Source: Shinella yambaruensis (GTDB taxonomy: Bacteria > Pseudomonadota > Alphaproteobacteria > Rhizobiales > Rhizobiaceae). From it: a DNA stretch of 64,000 bases. The notes beneath the pieces were generated by a model. That model was not told the DNA's origin and did no database searches. It saw nothing but the letters and a program-made list of their open reading frames with translations. The translations under genes were made by a program, and so were the position numbers. How positions within the stretch are numbered: the stretch's first letter is position 1; every line of letters starts with the position of its first letter. This document shows, one piece after another, positions 27,918-36,810 of this stretch. The stretch spans positions 186,001 through 250,000 of the forward strand of contig NZ_JALJCK010000010.1 of NCBI RefSeq assembly GCF_022899355.1, in the 5' to 3' direction.

Positions 27918-29738
27918 GTGAAGAATCTCAGAATATCCATGCGTCTGTCATTGCTCGTCGGTCTTGCCTTGACCATCGTCGTCGCGGCGCTCGTCTACAG
28001 CCTTTATCATTACCAGGAAGCGATGGTGGCCGAGCGCAAGTCGAAGCTGGCGGCGATGGACGAGAGCATGCTGACGCTCTTCCAGCACTATCACGCGCTC
28101 GAGACCGCCGGCACGCTGACCCGCGAAGAGGCGCAGACGCGGGCGAAGGACGCGGTGCGGGCGCTGCGCTACGAGGACAGCGGCTACTTCTGGATCAACG
28201 ACATGAACGCCGTGATCGTCATGCATCCGATCAAGCCGGAGCTCGACGGCACGGACCAGTCCGGCATGGCCGACCCGACCGGCAAGAAGATCTTCGTCGA
28301 ATTCGTGAAGGCCGTGAAGGGAAGCCCGACCGGCCAGGATTTCGTCGACTATCTGTGGCCGAAGCCGGGCTTCGAGCAGCCGGTGCTGAAATATTCGCAT
28401 GTCGCGGGCTTCGCCCCGTGGGGCTGGATCGTCGGCACGGGCGTCTATGCGGACGACCTTGCCGCCATGTTCCGCCGCAACGCCATCGAAACGGCGGTCA
28501 TCCTCGCCCTCGGGGGCCTCGCCATCATCCTCGCCGCCTACGGCATCGTGAAGAGCGTGACCGGCCCGGTCTCGCGCCTGAAGGCCTCGATGCAGGCGAT
28601 CGCCGATGAGGATGTGTCCGGTGACGTGCCGGAAACGGACCGCAAGGACGAGATCGGCGAGATGGCCAAGGTCGTGTCGATCCTGCGCCAGTCGGTCGCC
28701 GAGCGCGCCGAGCTTCGCCTTCGCGAGGGCGAGCAGCAGGTTCGCCTCGAGGAGGAACGCAGCGAGGGCGAGCGCCGCCAGCAGGCCGTGAGCCAGGGCC
28801 AGGCGGACGCCATGAACACGGTCGGCCAGGCGCTGGAGCGCCTTGCCAATGGCGACCTGACGGTCTCGATCCAGGCGATCGCGCCGGAATATGCCAAGCT
28901 GCGCGACGACTTCAACCGCGCCGTCGACGCGCTCTCCAGCGTCATCAACGCCATTGCCCGCTCCACCGACATCGTGCACGGCAGCGCCGGCGGCATCGCG
29001 GAGGCGGCCAACAACCTGTCGCACCGCACGGAGCAGCAGGCGGCCTCGCTGGAGGAGACCGCCGCCGCGCTCGACGAGATCACCGCGACGGTGCGCAACG
29101 CCTCCGACCGCGCCGCCGAGGCGAGCCGCATGGTGGCCGAGACCAAGCAGTCGACCGGCCGCTCCGGCACGATCGTGCGCGACGCCGTCGCCGCGATGAG
29201 CCGTATCGAGGACGCGTCCAGCCGCATCAGCCAGATCATCGGCGTCATCGACGAGATCGCCTTCCAGACCAACCTTCTCGCCCTCAATGCCGGCGTCGAG
29301 GCGGCGCGGGCAGGGGAGGCCGGCCGCGGCTTTGCGGTCGTGGCGCAGGAGGTGCGCGAGCTTGCCCAGCGCTCGGCCAATGCGGCCAAGGAGATCAAGG
29401 GGCTGATCAGCAATTCGGCGGCCGAGGTCGGCACCGGCGTCGCGCTGGTGCGCTCGACGGGCGATGCGCTGACCGAGATCGAGGCGCTGGTCAACAAGGT
29501 GAACGACCAGGTGAACTCCATCGCCACCGCCGCGCGCGAGCAGGCGACCGGCCTTGCCGAGGTGAACACGGCCGTCAACCAGATGGACCAGATGACCCAG
29601 CAGAACGCCGCCATGGTGGAGGAAACCAACGCGGCCGGCCAGACGCTGACCCAGGAAAGCGAGCAGCTGAAGGCCCTGCTCGGCAATTTCCGGCTGAACG
29701 CAGCCGGAGCGGCGGACCACCGGCGCCGCGCGGCATAA
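27918..29738 (+). CDS. Methyl-accepting chemotaxis protein with a single Cache sensor
   Basis: The 606-residue receptor has a transmembrane helix (about 10-30), a periplasmic single Cache domain (about 35-185: RALRYEDSGYFWINDMNAVI and GWIVGTGVYADDLA), a second helix (about 192-213), a HAMP linker and a methyl-accepting signalling domain. The conserved cytoplasmic tip reads IDEIAFQTNLLALNAGVEAA. sCache receptors of this type often bind small carboxylates. The GTG start at 27918 has GAGGAG 6 bases upstream. There is no CheR-tethering pentapeptide at the C-terminus. Confidence 0.95.
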   Translation: MKNLRISMRLSLLVGLALTIVVAALVYSLYHYQEAMVAERKSKLAAMDESMLTLFQHYHALETAGTLTREEAQTRAKDAVRALRYEDSGYFWINDMNAVIVMHPIKPELDGTDQSGMADPTGKKIFVEFVKAVKGSPTGQDFVDYLWPKPGFEQPVLKYSHVAGFAPWGWIVGTGVYADDLAAMFRRNAIETAVILALGGLAIILAAYGIVKSVTGPVSRLKASMQAIADEDVSGDVPETDRKDEIGEMAKVVSILRQSVAERAELRLREGEQQVRLEEERSEGERRQQAVSQGQADAMNTVGQALERLANGDLTVSIQAIAPEYAKLRDDFNRAVDALSSVINAIARSTDIVHGSAGGIAEAANNLSHRTEQQAASLEETAAALDEITATVRNASDRAAEASRMVAETKQSTGRSGTIVRDAVAAMSRIEDASSRISQIIGVIDEIAFQTNLLALNAGVEAARAGEAGRGFAVVAQEVRELAQRSANAAKEIKGLISNSAAEVGTGVALVRSTGDALTEIEALVNKVNDQVNSIATAAREQATGLAEVNTAVNQMDQMTQQNAAMVEETNAAGQTLTQESEQLKALLGNFRLNAAGAADHRRRAA

Positions 29739-29766
29739 CGCAAAAGACGATCTCCGGACACGCTTG

Positions 29767-29794
29767 CCCCGGTGCCCAAGGCGCCGGGGTTTTT
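29767..29794 (+). terminator. Terminator of the chemoreceptor gene
   Basis: CCCCGGTGCC (29767-29776) pairs with GGCGCCGGGG (29780-29789) with one G-T pair and is followed by five T residues, 29 bases past the receptor stop codon. Confidence 0.8.
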
Positions 29795-29889
29795 CGTTGG
29801 GGTCGGTGCCGGGGGGTGTCCGCAGTTGCGACGGGGAGGTTGGCCATGAAGGCCTGTGTCTCCCTCAAAAGGAATGTGGTCCTGTGTGG

Positions 29890-30272
29890 CAACACCCCCC
29901 TCTGCCCTGCCGGGCATCTCCCCCTCAAGGGGGGAGATTGGATGGAGAGCCGTCTCGCCCATCTCAAACGTTGCTGATTGAACTCTGCCTCGTCTCTTGC
30001 CGATCTCCCCCTTTGGGGGGAGATGCCCGGCAGGGCAGCAGACGAATTGCATATGGCACGCTGCTGCTTTCCCTTCTCCCCCACGGGGAGAAGGTGGCCC
30101 GAAGGGCCGGATGAGGGGGCTTGCACACCGTCTGACGTCTTCGCCACCCCCTCATCCCGCTGCCGCGACCTTCTCCCCGCGGGGGAGAAGGGGGCAAGAC
30201 GCGTCGCCTCAGTCCATAAGCAATTCGCCTGCCCACAAGGGGAGATGCCCGGCAGGGCAGAGGGGGGGCCAC
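29890..30272. repeat. Cluster of mosaic C/G-block palindromic repeats
   Basis: The gap 29739-30490 has no gene. It holds at least five related palindromes. Three share the CCCTGCCGGGCATCTCCCC block or its complement (29890-29945, 30002-30042, 30235-30270) around ATCTCCCCC/GGGGGGAGAT arms. Two are of a second type, CTTCTCCCC/GGGGAGAAGG with CCCCCTCATCC (30069-30119 and 30146-30194, in opposite orientation). Such repeats are abundant between rhizobial genes, are probably transcribed as stable hairpins, and are likely non-autonomous mobile units. Confidence 0.75.
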
Positions 30273-30490
30273 GGAGCGGTTTCGCCCCCGTTAATCTCGC
30301 GGGGCGCCTGGGAACGGTTCCTTTACCCTGTTGCGCGAAAATCCTCTGGAAATGCAGGACGATCGCTTTTCGCGTCCGGTTTCGGGCTTGTCCCGTCCGA
30401 ATGCGGACAAAAGCGGCCTGCACCATGACCGGACAACAATGTGCGCAACCGGGACCCGCGGGACGCGGGGCAGGGCTGGCGGAAGTGACA

Positions 30491-31690
30491 ATGGGTATTG
30501 CGTTTGTTTCTCGTCTGCGCCGACCGCTCGGGCTGTTCCTCGTCCCGGCGATGCTGGCCGCCTGTTCCGGGGGGATGACCCCGCCCGACGACATCGTCGG
30601 CGCCATCCGGCCTTCGGAGGAGGTTTCGCAGCATCCCGCCGCCGATATTGGCGATACGGGCGGGGATCTCGCGGACTACCCGGTCGAGGCCGATACGGCG
30701 ATGGCCGCGCCTGCACAGAAGAAGCGCCTGCCGATGATCGACAGCGACGAGGCGATGGGCATCACGGAGCCCGTCCAGGCCTCCTCCGGCGTGCTGACCG
30801 TGCCGGAAGGCGGCGTCAACATGGATGCGGGGCTCGGTGTCGGGCGCGTCGAGGGGCTGGCGGAGGCGCAGGCGGGCGAGATCGCGGAGGGCAACGCCAC
30901 CCAGGTTGTCGTCGGCGGCATCGGCTCGGAGACGCCGCAGCAGGTCGGCCAGCCGGCGACGATCCCGATGTCGGAGGCCGGCGTCGAGCTTGGCGAGGCG
31001 CCGGACGGCGGCGGCTATCTCCAGGTGCCGGACAAGGCGACGACCCGCCGACGGCAGGCGAGCGGGGGCGAGCAGGTCGCCTTCCTGCCGCGCCTCAACA
31101 ACCCGATGCAGACGCCGGAGACCATGGGCGGCATGCCGGCCTCGGAAAAGGCCTGCCGCCAGCGCCTGGCAAAGCTCGGCGTCAAGTTCCGCGACGTGCC
31201 GCGCATTTCCCGCGGGCGCTCCTGCGGCATCGCCTGGCCGATCGAGCTGTCCGGCCTTTCCGGCGGCATCCAGATCAAGCCGGCCGCACAGGTCAACTGC
31301 CAGATCACCGAGGCCTTCGCGCGCTGGGTGAAGCACGAGCTGGTTCCCTCCAGCCGCGCGCGCTACCTCTCGGGCGTCTCGGCCATCCACCAGATGTCCT
31401 CCTATTCCTGCCGCACCATGAACTCGCAGCGCGGCGCCGCCATGTCGGAGCATGCCAAGGGCAATGCCATCGACGTCGGCAAGATCGTGCTGAAGAACGG
31501 CAAGGCGATCGCCATCGAGAAGAAGGGCTTCTTCGCCTTCCGCGAGAAGGGTCTGCTGAAGTCGGTGCGCAGCGACAGCTGCAAGTACTTCTCCACCGTG
31601 CTCGGCCCCGGCAGCGACCGCTACCACAAGGACCATTTCCACTTCGACCTCAGGGTGCGCAAGTCCGGCTACAGGCACTGCAGCCTGTAG
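30491..31690 (+). CDS. Extensin-like lipoprotein with a VanY/LytM-type C-terminal domain
   Basis: The start ATG at 30491 gives a lipoprotein signal peptide ending in PAMLAACSGG, with the lipobox Cys near residue 20. Residues about 25-200 are a low-complexity linker. The C-terminal 190 residues are the extensin-like C-terminal domain of alphaproteobacteria: ACRQRLAKLGVKFRDVPRIS, GRSCGIAWPIELSGLSGG, SEHAKGNAIDVGKI and YHKDHFHFDLR. The His/Asp pattern SEHxxGNAID plus HxDHFHFD resembles zinc-dependent peptidoglycan carboxypeptidases, so a cell-wall role is likely. The upstream region is full of repeats, so the promoter is not obvious. Confidence 0.85.
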   Translation: MGIAFVSRLRRPLGLFLVPAMLAACSGGMTPPDDIVGAIRPSEEVSQHPAADIGDTGGDLADYPVEADTAMAAPAQKKRLPMIDSDEAMGITEPVQASSGVLTVPEGGVNMDAGLGVGRVEGLAEAQAGEIAEGNATQVVVGGIGSETPQQVGQPATIPMSEAGVELGEAPDGGGYLQVPDKATTRRRQASGGEQVAFLPRLNNPMQTPETMGGMPASEKACRQRLAKLGVKFRDVPRISRGRSCGIAWPIELSGLSGGIQIKPAAQVNCQITEAFARWVKHELVPSSRARYLSGVSAIHQMSSYSCRTMNSQRGAAMSEHAKGNAIDVGKIVLKNGKAIAIEKKGFFAFREKGLLKSVRSDSCKYFSTVLGPGSDRYHKDHFHFDLRVRKSGYRHCSL

Positions 31691-31707
31691 CTGCCTGATC
31701 CCGGGAC

Positions 31708-31734
31708 AAAAAAAGACCGGCGGGGCCGCCGGTC
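31708..31734 (-). terminator. Minus-strand terminator of a candidate RNA
   Basis: GACCGGCGG (31715-31723) and CCGCCGGTC (31726-31734) form a perfect 9-base stem. On the minus strand it is followed by seven T residues (31708-31714 read backwards); on the plus strand there is no T-tract. It therefore ends a leftward transcript although no leftward gene is present. Confidence 0.75.
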
Positions 31735-31960
31735 GAAAAGGGGTGGCAGCGCGTAGGGTGCGGCTGCCCTGGAACGTCACATTCCATCACCGGCGCCGGC
31801 GCGGACCGGCGAAGATGCAAGGCGGGCTTCCGCGGAGGAAGCGGGCGGATGGGAACCGCCGATCGCTCCCTCAGGGTCGGGAGCAAGGCCGCTGCGCGCA
31901 GGGCAATGGAAACGCCTGGAGAGCGGGGTGCAAGGGCGTTCCGGGCGGCCTCGCGTGAGA
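31708..31960 (-). ncRNA. Candidate structured non-coding RNA
   Basis: The gap between the extensin-like and TauE genes has no credible ORF, but read on the minus strand it holds a string of stem-loops. These are GGAACGCC/GGCGTTTCC, GCTCCC/GGGAGC, GGCGG/CCGCC, GCTTCC/GGAAGC, GGAA..TTCC and GGCAGC/GCTGCC, ending with the T-tract terminator at 31708-31734. I do not recognise it as 6S, SRP, RNase P, tmRNA or a known riboswitch. No convincing promoter was found, so the 5' end is approximate. Confidence 0.4.
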
Positions 31961-31999
31961 CAATGGTTGAAATGGGTCACGGTTTGATGACAGTGCGGC

Positions 32000-32015
32000 T
32001 TTCGCAAATGCGAAA
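32000..32015. promoter_or_regulatory. Perfect palindrome upstream of the TauE/SafE gene
   Basis: TTTCGCA (32000-32006), AA, TGCGAAA (32009-32015) is a 7-base-arm inverted repeat 46 bases before the ATG at 32061. It is a candidate operator for that gene or lies near the start of the minus-strand RNA candidate. Confidence 0.45.
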
Positions 32016-32060
32016 TTCCCGCGAGTCGCCGCCGTCCTGGCGGATCCCCTGGAGCCTGCC

Positions 32061-32882
32061 ATGCCGTCCGTCGCCGATCTTGCCCTCTTCGCGCTCGCGC
32101 TCGTCGCGGCGGGTGTCGTGTCCGGCCTGCTCGCCGGCATCTTCGGCATCGGCGGCGGGGCGATCCTCGTGCCGGTCTTCTACCAGGTGTTCGGCTATCT
32201 CGACGTGCCGGAGGCGGTGCGCATGCACCTGTCCATCGGAACCTCCATCGCCATCATCGTGCCGACCTCGATCCGCTCCTTCACCGCGCACCGGCTGCGC
32301 GGCGCGGTCGACACCGACCTCCTGAAGAGCTGGATCGTCGCGCTGCCCTTCGGCGCCATCCTCGCCTCGGTCATCGCGGCGGTGATCTCCAGCGTCGGCC
32401 TTCGCCTCGTCTTCGTCGCCATCGCGCTGCTGGTCGCGCTGCGCATGCTGTTCAACCGCGATACCTGGCGGGTCGGCAACGAATTGCCGACGGGCATCGG
32501 CAACCAGGTGGCGGGCGTCGTCATCGGCACGCTTTCCGGCCTGATGGGCATCGGCGGCGGGGTGCTGAACAACACCTACATGACCTCCTTCGGCCGGCCG
32601 ATCCACCAGGCGGTGGCGACCTCCTCCGGCGTCGGCGTGCTGATCTCCATCCCCGGCATCGTCGGCTATATCTGGGCCGGCTGGGGCGAACCGGGCCTGC
32701 CGCCGTTCTCCACCGGCTTCATCAACTGGGTCGCCGTCGCGCTCATCGTGCCCATCGCGCTCATCGTCACGCCCTGGGGCGTGCGGCTGGCGCATTCGAT
32801 GAGCAAGCGGCAGCTCGAGATCGGCTTCGGCATCTTCCTCATCCTCGTCTCGCTGCGCTTTCTCGCCAGCATCTACGGCTGA
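32061..32882 (+). CDS. TauE/SafE (TSUP) family anion exporter
   Basis: The 273-residue membrane protein has two homologous halves, each beginning with the TSUP glycine motif: GLLAGIFGIGGGAILVPVF (about 20-38) and GTLSGLMGIGGGVLNNTYM (about 155-173). About eight membrane helices are seen. The family exports sulfite, sulfoacetate or other sulfur anions; the substrate here is unknown. The ATG at 32061 has GGAG 6 bases upstream. Confidence 0.9.
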   Translation: MPSVADLALFALALVAAGVVSGLLAGIFGIGGGAILVPVFYQVFGYLDVPEAVRMHLSIGTSIAIIVPTSIRSFTAHRLRGAVDTDLLKSWIVALPFGAILASVIAAVISSVGLRLVFVAIALLVALRMLFNRDTWRVGNELPTGIGNQVAGVVIGTLSGLMGIGGGVLNNTYMTSFGRPIHQAVATSSGVGVLISIPGIVGYIWAGWGEPGLPPFSTGFINWVAVALIVPIALIVTPWGVRLAHSMSKRQLEIGFGIFLILVSLRFLASIYG

Positions 32883-32973
32883 GCGACTTTTTTGCGCCCT
32901 CAGGGTGAAAATCGGCGAAGGGCACGCCATATAGGGTGTCCTTCCGCATGAAATCCCTCTCTCCGGACCTCCC

Positions 32974-33900
32974 ATGGCGCCCATCGTTTCCATTCGCAAT
33001 CTCACCAAGAGCTACGCATCGGGGTTCCAGGCGCTCAAGGGCGTCGATCTCGACATCGAGGAGGGCGAGATCCTCGCGCTGCTCGGACCGAACGGTGCCG
33101 GCAAGACGACGATGATCTCGATCATCTGCGGCATCGTCACGCCGAGCGGCGGCTCGGTGACGGTGGCCGGCAGCGACATCCTCACCGACTATCGCAAGAC
33201 CCGCGCGATCATCGGCCTCGTGCCGCAGGAGCTGACGCTCGACGCCTTCGAGACGGTGTGGAACACGGTCGCCTTCTCGCGCGGCCTGCACGGCTGTCCG
33301 CCGAACCCGGCGCTGATCGAGCGCATCCTTCGCGACCTCTCGCTCTACGACAAGAAGGACACGATGCTGCGCCACCTTTCCGGCGGCATGCGGCGGCGCG
33401 TGCTGATCGCCAAGGCGCTGTCCTACGAGCCGAAGGTGCTGTTCCTCGACGAGCCGACGGCGGGCGTCGACGTTTCGCTGCGCAAGGACATGTGGCAGCT
33501 CGTCGAGCGCCTGCGCGCCTCCGGCGTCACCATCATCCTGACGACGCACTATATCGAGGAGGCGGAGGAGATCGCCGACCGGATCGGCGTCATCAACCAC
33601 GGGCAGATCCTGCTGGTCGAGGACAAGAAGGCGCTGATGGCGAAGCTCGGCCGCAAGCAGATGACCGTGGAACTGGCCGAGCCGCTCACGGCGGTGCCCG
33701 ATGCGCTGTCGTCCTACGGGGTGACGCTGGCCGAGGGCGGCGGACAGCTCGTCTACGAGTTCGATGCCTCCGGCGAGCGCACCGGCATTTCCTCGCTCCT
33801 TTCCGCGCTGTCGCAGGCGGGGCTTCGGGTCAGGGACATCTCCACCGAGCAGAGTTCGCTGGAAGACATTTTCGTGGAACTGGTGGGAGAGGGCCGATGA
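32974..33900 (+). CDS. ABC exporter ATP-binding protein (NodI/DRA-like)
   Basis: The 308-residue ATPase has Walker [15 protein letters not shown], signature [16 protein letters not shown], Walker [13 protein letters not shown] and the H-loop in [16 protein letters not shown]. The C-terminal 80 residues are the extension seen in NodI, DrrA and YadG-type exporters. The next gene encodes the ABC-2 permease and overlaps by ATGA, so the two are translated together. Substrates of this group include drugs, lipids and polysaccharides; this one is unknown. Confidence 0.92.
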   Translation: MAPIVSIRNLTKSYASGFQALKGVDLDIEEGEILALLGPNGAGKTTMISIICGIVTPSGGSVTVAGSDILTDYRKTRAIIGLVPQELTLDAFETVWNTVAFSRGLHGCPPNPALIERILRDLSLYDKKDTMLRHLSGGMRRRVLIAKALSYEPKVLFLDEPTAGVDVSLRKDMWQLVERLRASGVTIILTTHYIEEAEEIADRIGVINHGQILLVEDKKALMAKLGRKQMTVELAEPLTAVPDALSSYGVTLAEGGGQLVYEFDASGERTGISSLLSALSQAGLRVRDISTEQSSLEDIFVELVGEGR

Positions 33901-34658
33901 ACATCGAGGCGATCAAGTCCATCTACGCATTCGAGATGGCGCGCACGCGCCGCACGCTGCTGCAGAGCATCGTGTCGCCCGTCATCACCACCTCGCTCTA
34001 CTTCATCGTCTTCGGCGCGGCGATCGGCTCGCGCATGCAGGAAATCCAGGGTGTTTCCTACGGTGCCTTCATCGCGCCCGGCCTCATCATGCTGACGCTG
34101 CTCAACCAGTGCATCGGCAACGGCTCCTTCGGCATCTACTTCCCGAAGTTCACCGGCACGATCTACGAGATCCTGTCCTCGCCGATCTCGACGCTCGAGA
34201 TCGTCATCGGCTATGTCGGCGCGGCGGCGACCAAGGGGCTGATCGTCGGCACGATCATCCTCGTCACCGCCTCGCTCTTCGTCGATATCTCGATCAGGCA
34301 TCCGTTCATGATGGTGCTGTTCTTCGTGCTGACGGCCGTCAGCTTCAGCCTGTTCGGCTTCATGATCGGCATCTGGGCGAAGGACTTCGAGCAGCTCAAC
34401 CTCTTCCCGATGCTGATCATCCCGCCGCTGGTCTTCCTCGGCGGCAGCTTCTACTCGATCGACATGCTGCCGCCCTTCTGGCAGGCGGTCAGCCACTTCA
34501 ACCCGGTGCTCTACCTCGTCTCCGGCTTCCGCTGGAGCTTCTACGAGATCGCCGACGTGAGCCCGGTCGTCAGCCTCGTGACGGTGCTCGGCTTCCTGGC
34601 GGTGTGCCTGACGATCACGGCCTGGATCTTCAAGACGGGCTACAAGCTGAAGAACTAG
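33897..34658 (+). CDS. ABC-2 type exporter permease (NodJ/YadH-like)
   Basis: The 253-residue protein has six membrane helices and the ABC-2 pattern: [60 protein letters not shown] and [20 protein letters not shown], then [18 protein letters not shown]. It works with the ATPase encoded directly upstream (4-base overlap). It also overlaps the convergent aspartic protease gene by 4 bases. Confidence 0.92.
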   Translation: MNIEAIKSIYAFEMARTRRTLLQSIVSPVITTSLYFIVFGAAIGSRMQEIQGVSYGAFIAPGLIMLTLLNQCIGNGSFGIYFPKFTGTIYEILSSPISTLEIVIGYVGAAATKGLIVGTIILVTASLFVDISIRHPFMMVLFFVLTAVSFSLFGFMIGIWAKDFEQLNLFPMLIIPPLVFLGGSFYSIDMLPPFWQAVSHFNPVLYLVSGFRWSFYEIADVSPVVSLVTVLGFLAVCLTITAWIFKTGYKLKN

Positions 34659-35353
34659 TCCTTCAGCCGCAGTTCGTCGCGCGTGATCTCGATCGAGCCG
34701 AGCGTTTCGAGGAAGCTCATGCCGAGCAGGCTCTGTTCCAGCCGGCCCTGTTCCGTGACCATGCCGCGGATGGCGCCGCGCAGGATGGGGCCGATCGCGA
34801 CCTGGCGCAGCGTGACGGGCGCGGCGAGCGCCCGGCCGTTGGCGGTGGAGACGTCGATGGAGAAGACGAGGTTGTCCGGGTTGATGCCGAGGCGCATGGC
34901 ATCCTCGTAGGACAGCACGACGGAGCTGGCGCCGGTATCGACCAGCATGCGCAGCGGCGTGCCGTCGATCGTCACGTCGGCCTCGTAATGGCCGGAGACG
35001 CCCTTGTGGATGACGAGGATCTGCTCGCCGTCGGCGCCCGTCGTTACCACCGCGCGGCCGGGGATGAGGCCGGCGGTGAGCCGGTTGCCGACCTCCTGCA
35101 GGTCGAAGCGGTAGAGGTAGCCGGCGGCGAGCGCGAGCATGATCAGGAGCCAGATGCCGGCCTGGCGTATGCTTTCGCCCCATTGCCGGCGCCCGGCCAG
35201 AACACCCGCCGCCATCATCGTGGCGAGCGCCGACAGCGTGACGAGGCGGCCGAAATCGTTGTTGTCCATGCCCATCGTGCGGCCGTTGTCATGGTTGAGG
35301 ATCAGGGCGCCGAGGCCGACGGCGAGGATGCCGAGAAGGACGTAGAGCCTCAT
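34655..35353 (-). CDS. Clan AA (retropepsin-like) aspartic protease, membrane anchored
   Basis: The 232-residue protein has three hydrophobic helices in the first 80 residues, then a single-domain aspartic protease fold with the active-site triplet Asp139-Thr140-Gly141 in [19 protein letters not shown], a [19 protein letters not shown] strand and the closing [15 protein letters not shown]. Bacterial relatives act as dimers, like retroviral proteases. The gene follows the DUF1289 gene with an ATGA overlap, so they form an operon. The target is unknown. Confidence 0.88.
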   Translation of the reverse strand: MRLYVLLGILAVGLGALILNHDNGRTMGMDNNDFGRLVTLSALATMMAAGVLAGRRQWGESIRQAGIWLLIMLALAAGYLYRFDLQEVGNRLTAGLIPGRAVVTTGADGEQILVIHKGVSGHYEADVTIDGTPLRMLVDTGASSVVLSYEDAMRLGINPDNLVFSIDVSTANGRALAAPVTLRQVAIGPILRGAIRGMVTEQGRLEQSLLGMSFLETLGSIEITRDELRLKD

Positions 35354-35571
35354 GCTTCGTCGCGCTCCCGGGCCATGCGGGCGCGGCGGGTCTCGCGCCG
35401 CGGCTTGCGCTCGACGGTGGCGAGGCGGGCCGGCAGCTCGGCCATGATGGCGCGGCGCTCATCGGACGAATAGAGCGTCCAGGCGCCGATTTCATCGCGC
35501 GTGCGGCCGCAACCGAAGCAGTAGCCGGTCACCATGTCGATCGAACAGACGAGGATGCAGGGCGATTCCAT
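35350..35571 (-). CDS. DUF1289 small Cys-rich protein
   Basis: The 73-residue protein shows the DUF1289 motif: SPCILVCSIDMVTGYCFGCG, with four Cys that probably bind an iron or zinc ion, then RTRDEIGAWTLYSSDERRAI. The C-terminus is Arg-rich. It overlaps the protease gene start by 4 bases. The function of the family is unknown. Confidence 0.9.
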   Translation of the reverse strand: MESPCILVCSIDMVTGYCFGCGRTRDEIGAWTLYSSDERRAIMAELPARLATVERKPRRETRRARMARERDEA

Positions 35572-35608
35572 CGCGGCTCCCGAAAATTGTCCTTCCTATA
35601 TCGGCAGG

Positions 35609-36391
35609 TCAGAGCGCCAAGGCAAGGGCGAAGAGCACTGACATTTCCGCGAGCTGCTGCGTGGCGCCGATCGTATCGCCCGTATGCCCGCCGATCTTGC
35701 CGAGGGCGGCGCGGTTGAAGGCGATGACGGCGGCGACGGCGAGGACGAGCGCCAGCACGAGGGAGAGCACGCCGCCGTGCGGCAACAGGAGGGCGGCGGC
35801 AAGGAGGATGCCGCTTGCAAGCGCGACGGTCGTCGCGCCGCCGTCCGGCTCGCCGACCGAGGCGGCGACGCCGCCCTGCCGGGCGGGCGGCAGCAGCGAC
35901 CAGTGCCAGACCATCGCGGTGCGGCTGGCCGCGGCGACGGCAAGCAGCGCCATGCCGAGGCCGGACGGGGTGAGGGTGGTGGCAAGGGCGGCGATGGCCG
36001 CGGCGCGCAGCCCAAAGGAGAGGATCAGCGCGACGGCGCCATAGGAGCCGATGCGGCTGTCCTTCATGATGGCGAGCGCGCTCTCGCGGTCCCGCCCGCC
36101 GCCGATGCCGTCGGCGCTGTCGGAAAGCCCGTCCTCGTGCAGCGCGCCGGTGACGAGGACCTGGGCGGCAAGCGTGGCGAAGGCGATGAGCAGCGGCGGG
36201 GCATGGAGGGCCGAGAGGAGGGCGGCAAGGGCGGCGGCAGGCAGCACGATCAGGATACCGGCCAGCGGGAAGGCGCGCACGGCGCGCGACAGCCGCCCGT
36301 CATGGCCGATGAAGTGGCGCTGCGGCACCGGCACGCGCGAGAGGAAGGCGACCGAGCGGGCGGTGTCGTCGATATAGTCCTGAATGGCCAA
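35609..36391 (-). CDS. cobS: Adenosylcobinamide-GDP ribazoletransferase (cobalamin synthase)
   Basis: The enzyme joins adenosylcobinamide-GDP with alpha-ribazole to give adenosylcobalamin (phosphate) at the membrane. The 260-residue protein has the family motifs VAFLSRVPVP near the start, ALHEDGLSDSADGIGGGRDR with the metal-binding DG..D..DG pattern, and IMKDSRIGSYGAVALILSF, plus several membrane helices. The best start is TTG 36391, with GGGGA 5 bases upstream; the longer upstream reading crosses a palindromic repeat. It is divergent from cobT, so the two last steps of the nucleotide-loop pathway share one intergenic region. Confidence 0.92.
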   Translation of the reverse strand: MAIQDYIDDTARSVAFLSRVPVPQRHFIGHDGRLSRAVRAFPLAGILIVLPAAALAALLSALHAPPLLIAFATLAAQVLVTGALHEDGLSDSADGIGGGRDRESALAIMKDSRIGSYGAVALILSFGLRAAAIAALATTLTPSGLGMALLAVAAASRTAMVWHWSLLPPARQGGVAASVGEPDGGATTVALASGILLAAALLLPHGGVLSLVLALVLAVAAVIAFNRAALGKIGGHTGDTIGATQQLAEMSVLFALALAL

Positions 36392-36810
36392 GTGAGTCCC
36401 CGTTAATGGAAAGGGGGTGCTGTACGGATGGATCCTCGGGTCAAGCCCGAGGATGACGGAGGAGGGGGGCGGTCGGCGACAAAAGCGATGCCGCGACCGC
36501 TGTAAGGCCGCTTCGGACGCTTGTGTGCTCCCGGACCGCTCGCGGACGCCTGGACCGCGCTCACCCCTGCCGCCAGCCTGCCCGTTCCTGCGCATGCCTG
36601 CACAAGTCTCCGGGCCGTCCTGGCACTTCCTCTCCTCCGTCATCCTCGGGCTTGACCCGAGGATCCACCCGCACGGCACGCCGCCAGACGTCCCATCCGC
36701 AAAACGCGGCGCCGGCCGCCGCAAATGCGGTTGTCGGATTCGCGCCCTGCCTCTATTAGGAGACACCAAACACCCGCCTTTGAAAGCCGAAACTTAAGGA
36801 ATTCCCCAAG
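36392..36810. repeat. cobS-cobT gap with two inverted copies of a GATCCTCGGG palindrome
   Basis: The palindrome GATCCTCGGGTCAAGCCCGA and onward to GACGGA occurs at 36426-36460, and an inverted copy at 36637-36668; the 175 bases between have no gene. The rest of the gap carries the divergent promoters, with an AAGGAA ribosome site for cobT. I see no cobalamin-riboswitch B12 box. Related palindromes are at 38327-38355, 38435-38466, 43505-43580 and 58074-58265. Confidence 0.7.

Noticed and set aside
29890-30272. CRISPR array
   Set aside because: The repeats are palindromic mosaics in both orientations with irregular spacing and no uniform spacers; no cas genes are in the window.
36392-36810. 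Cobalamin riboswitch upstream of cobT or cobS
   Set aside because: No B12-box-like sequence or typical core was found; the space is occupied by dispersed palindromes.
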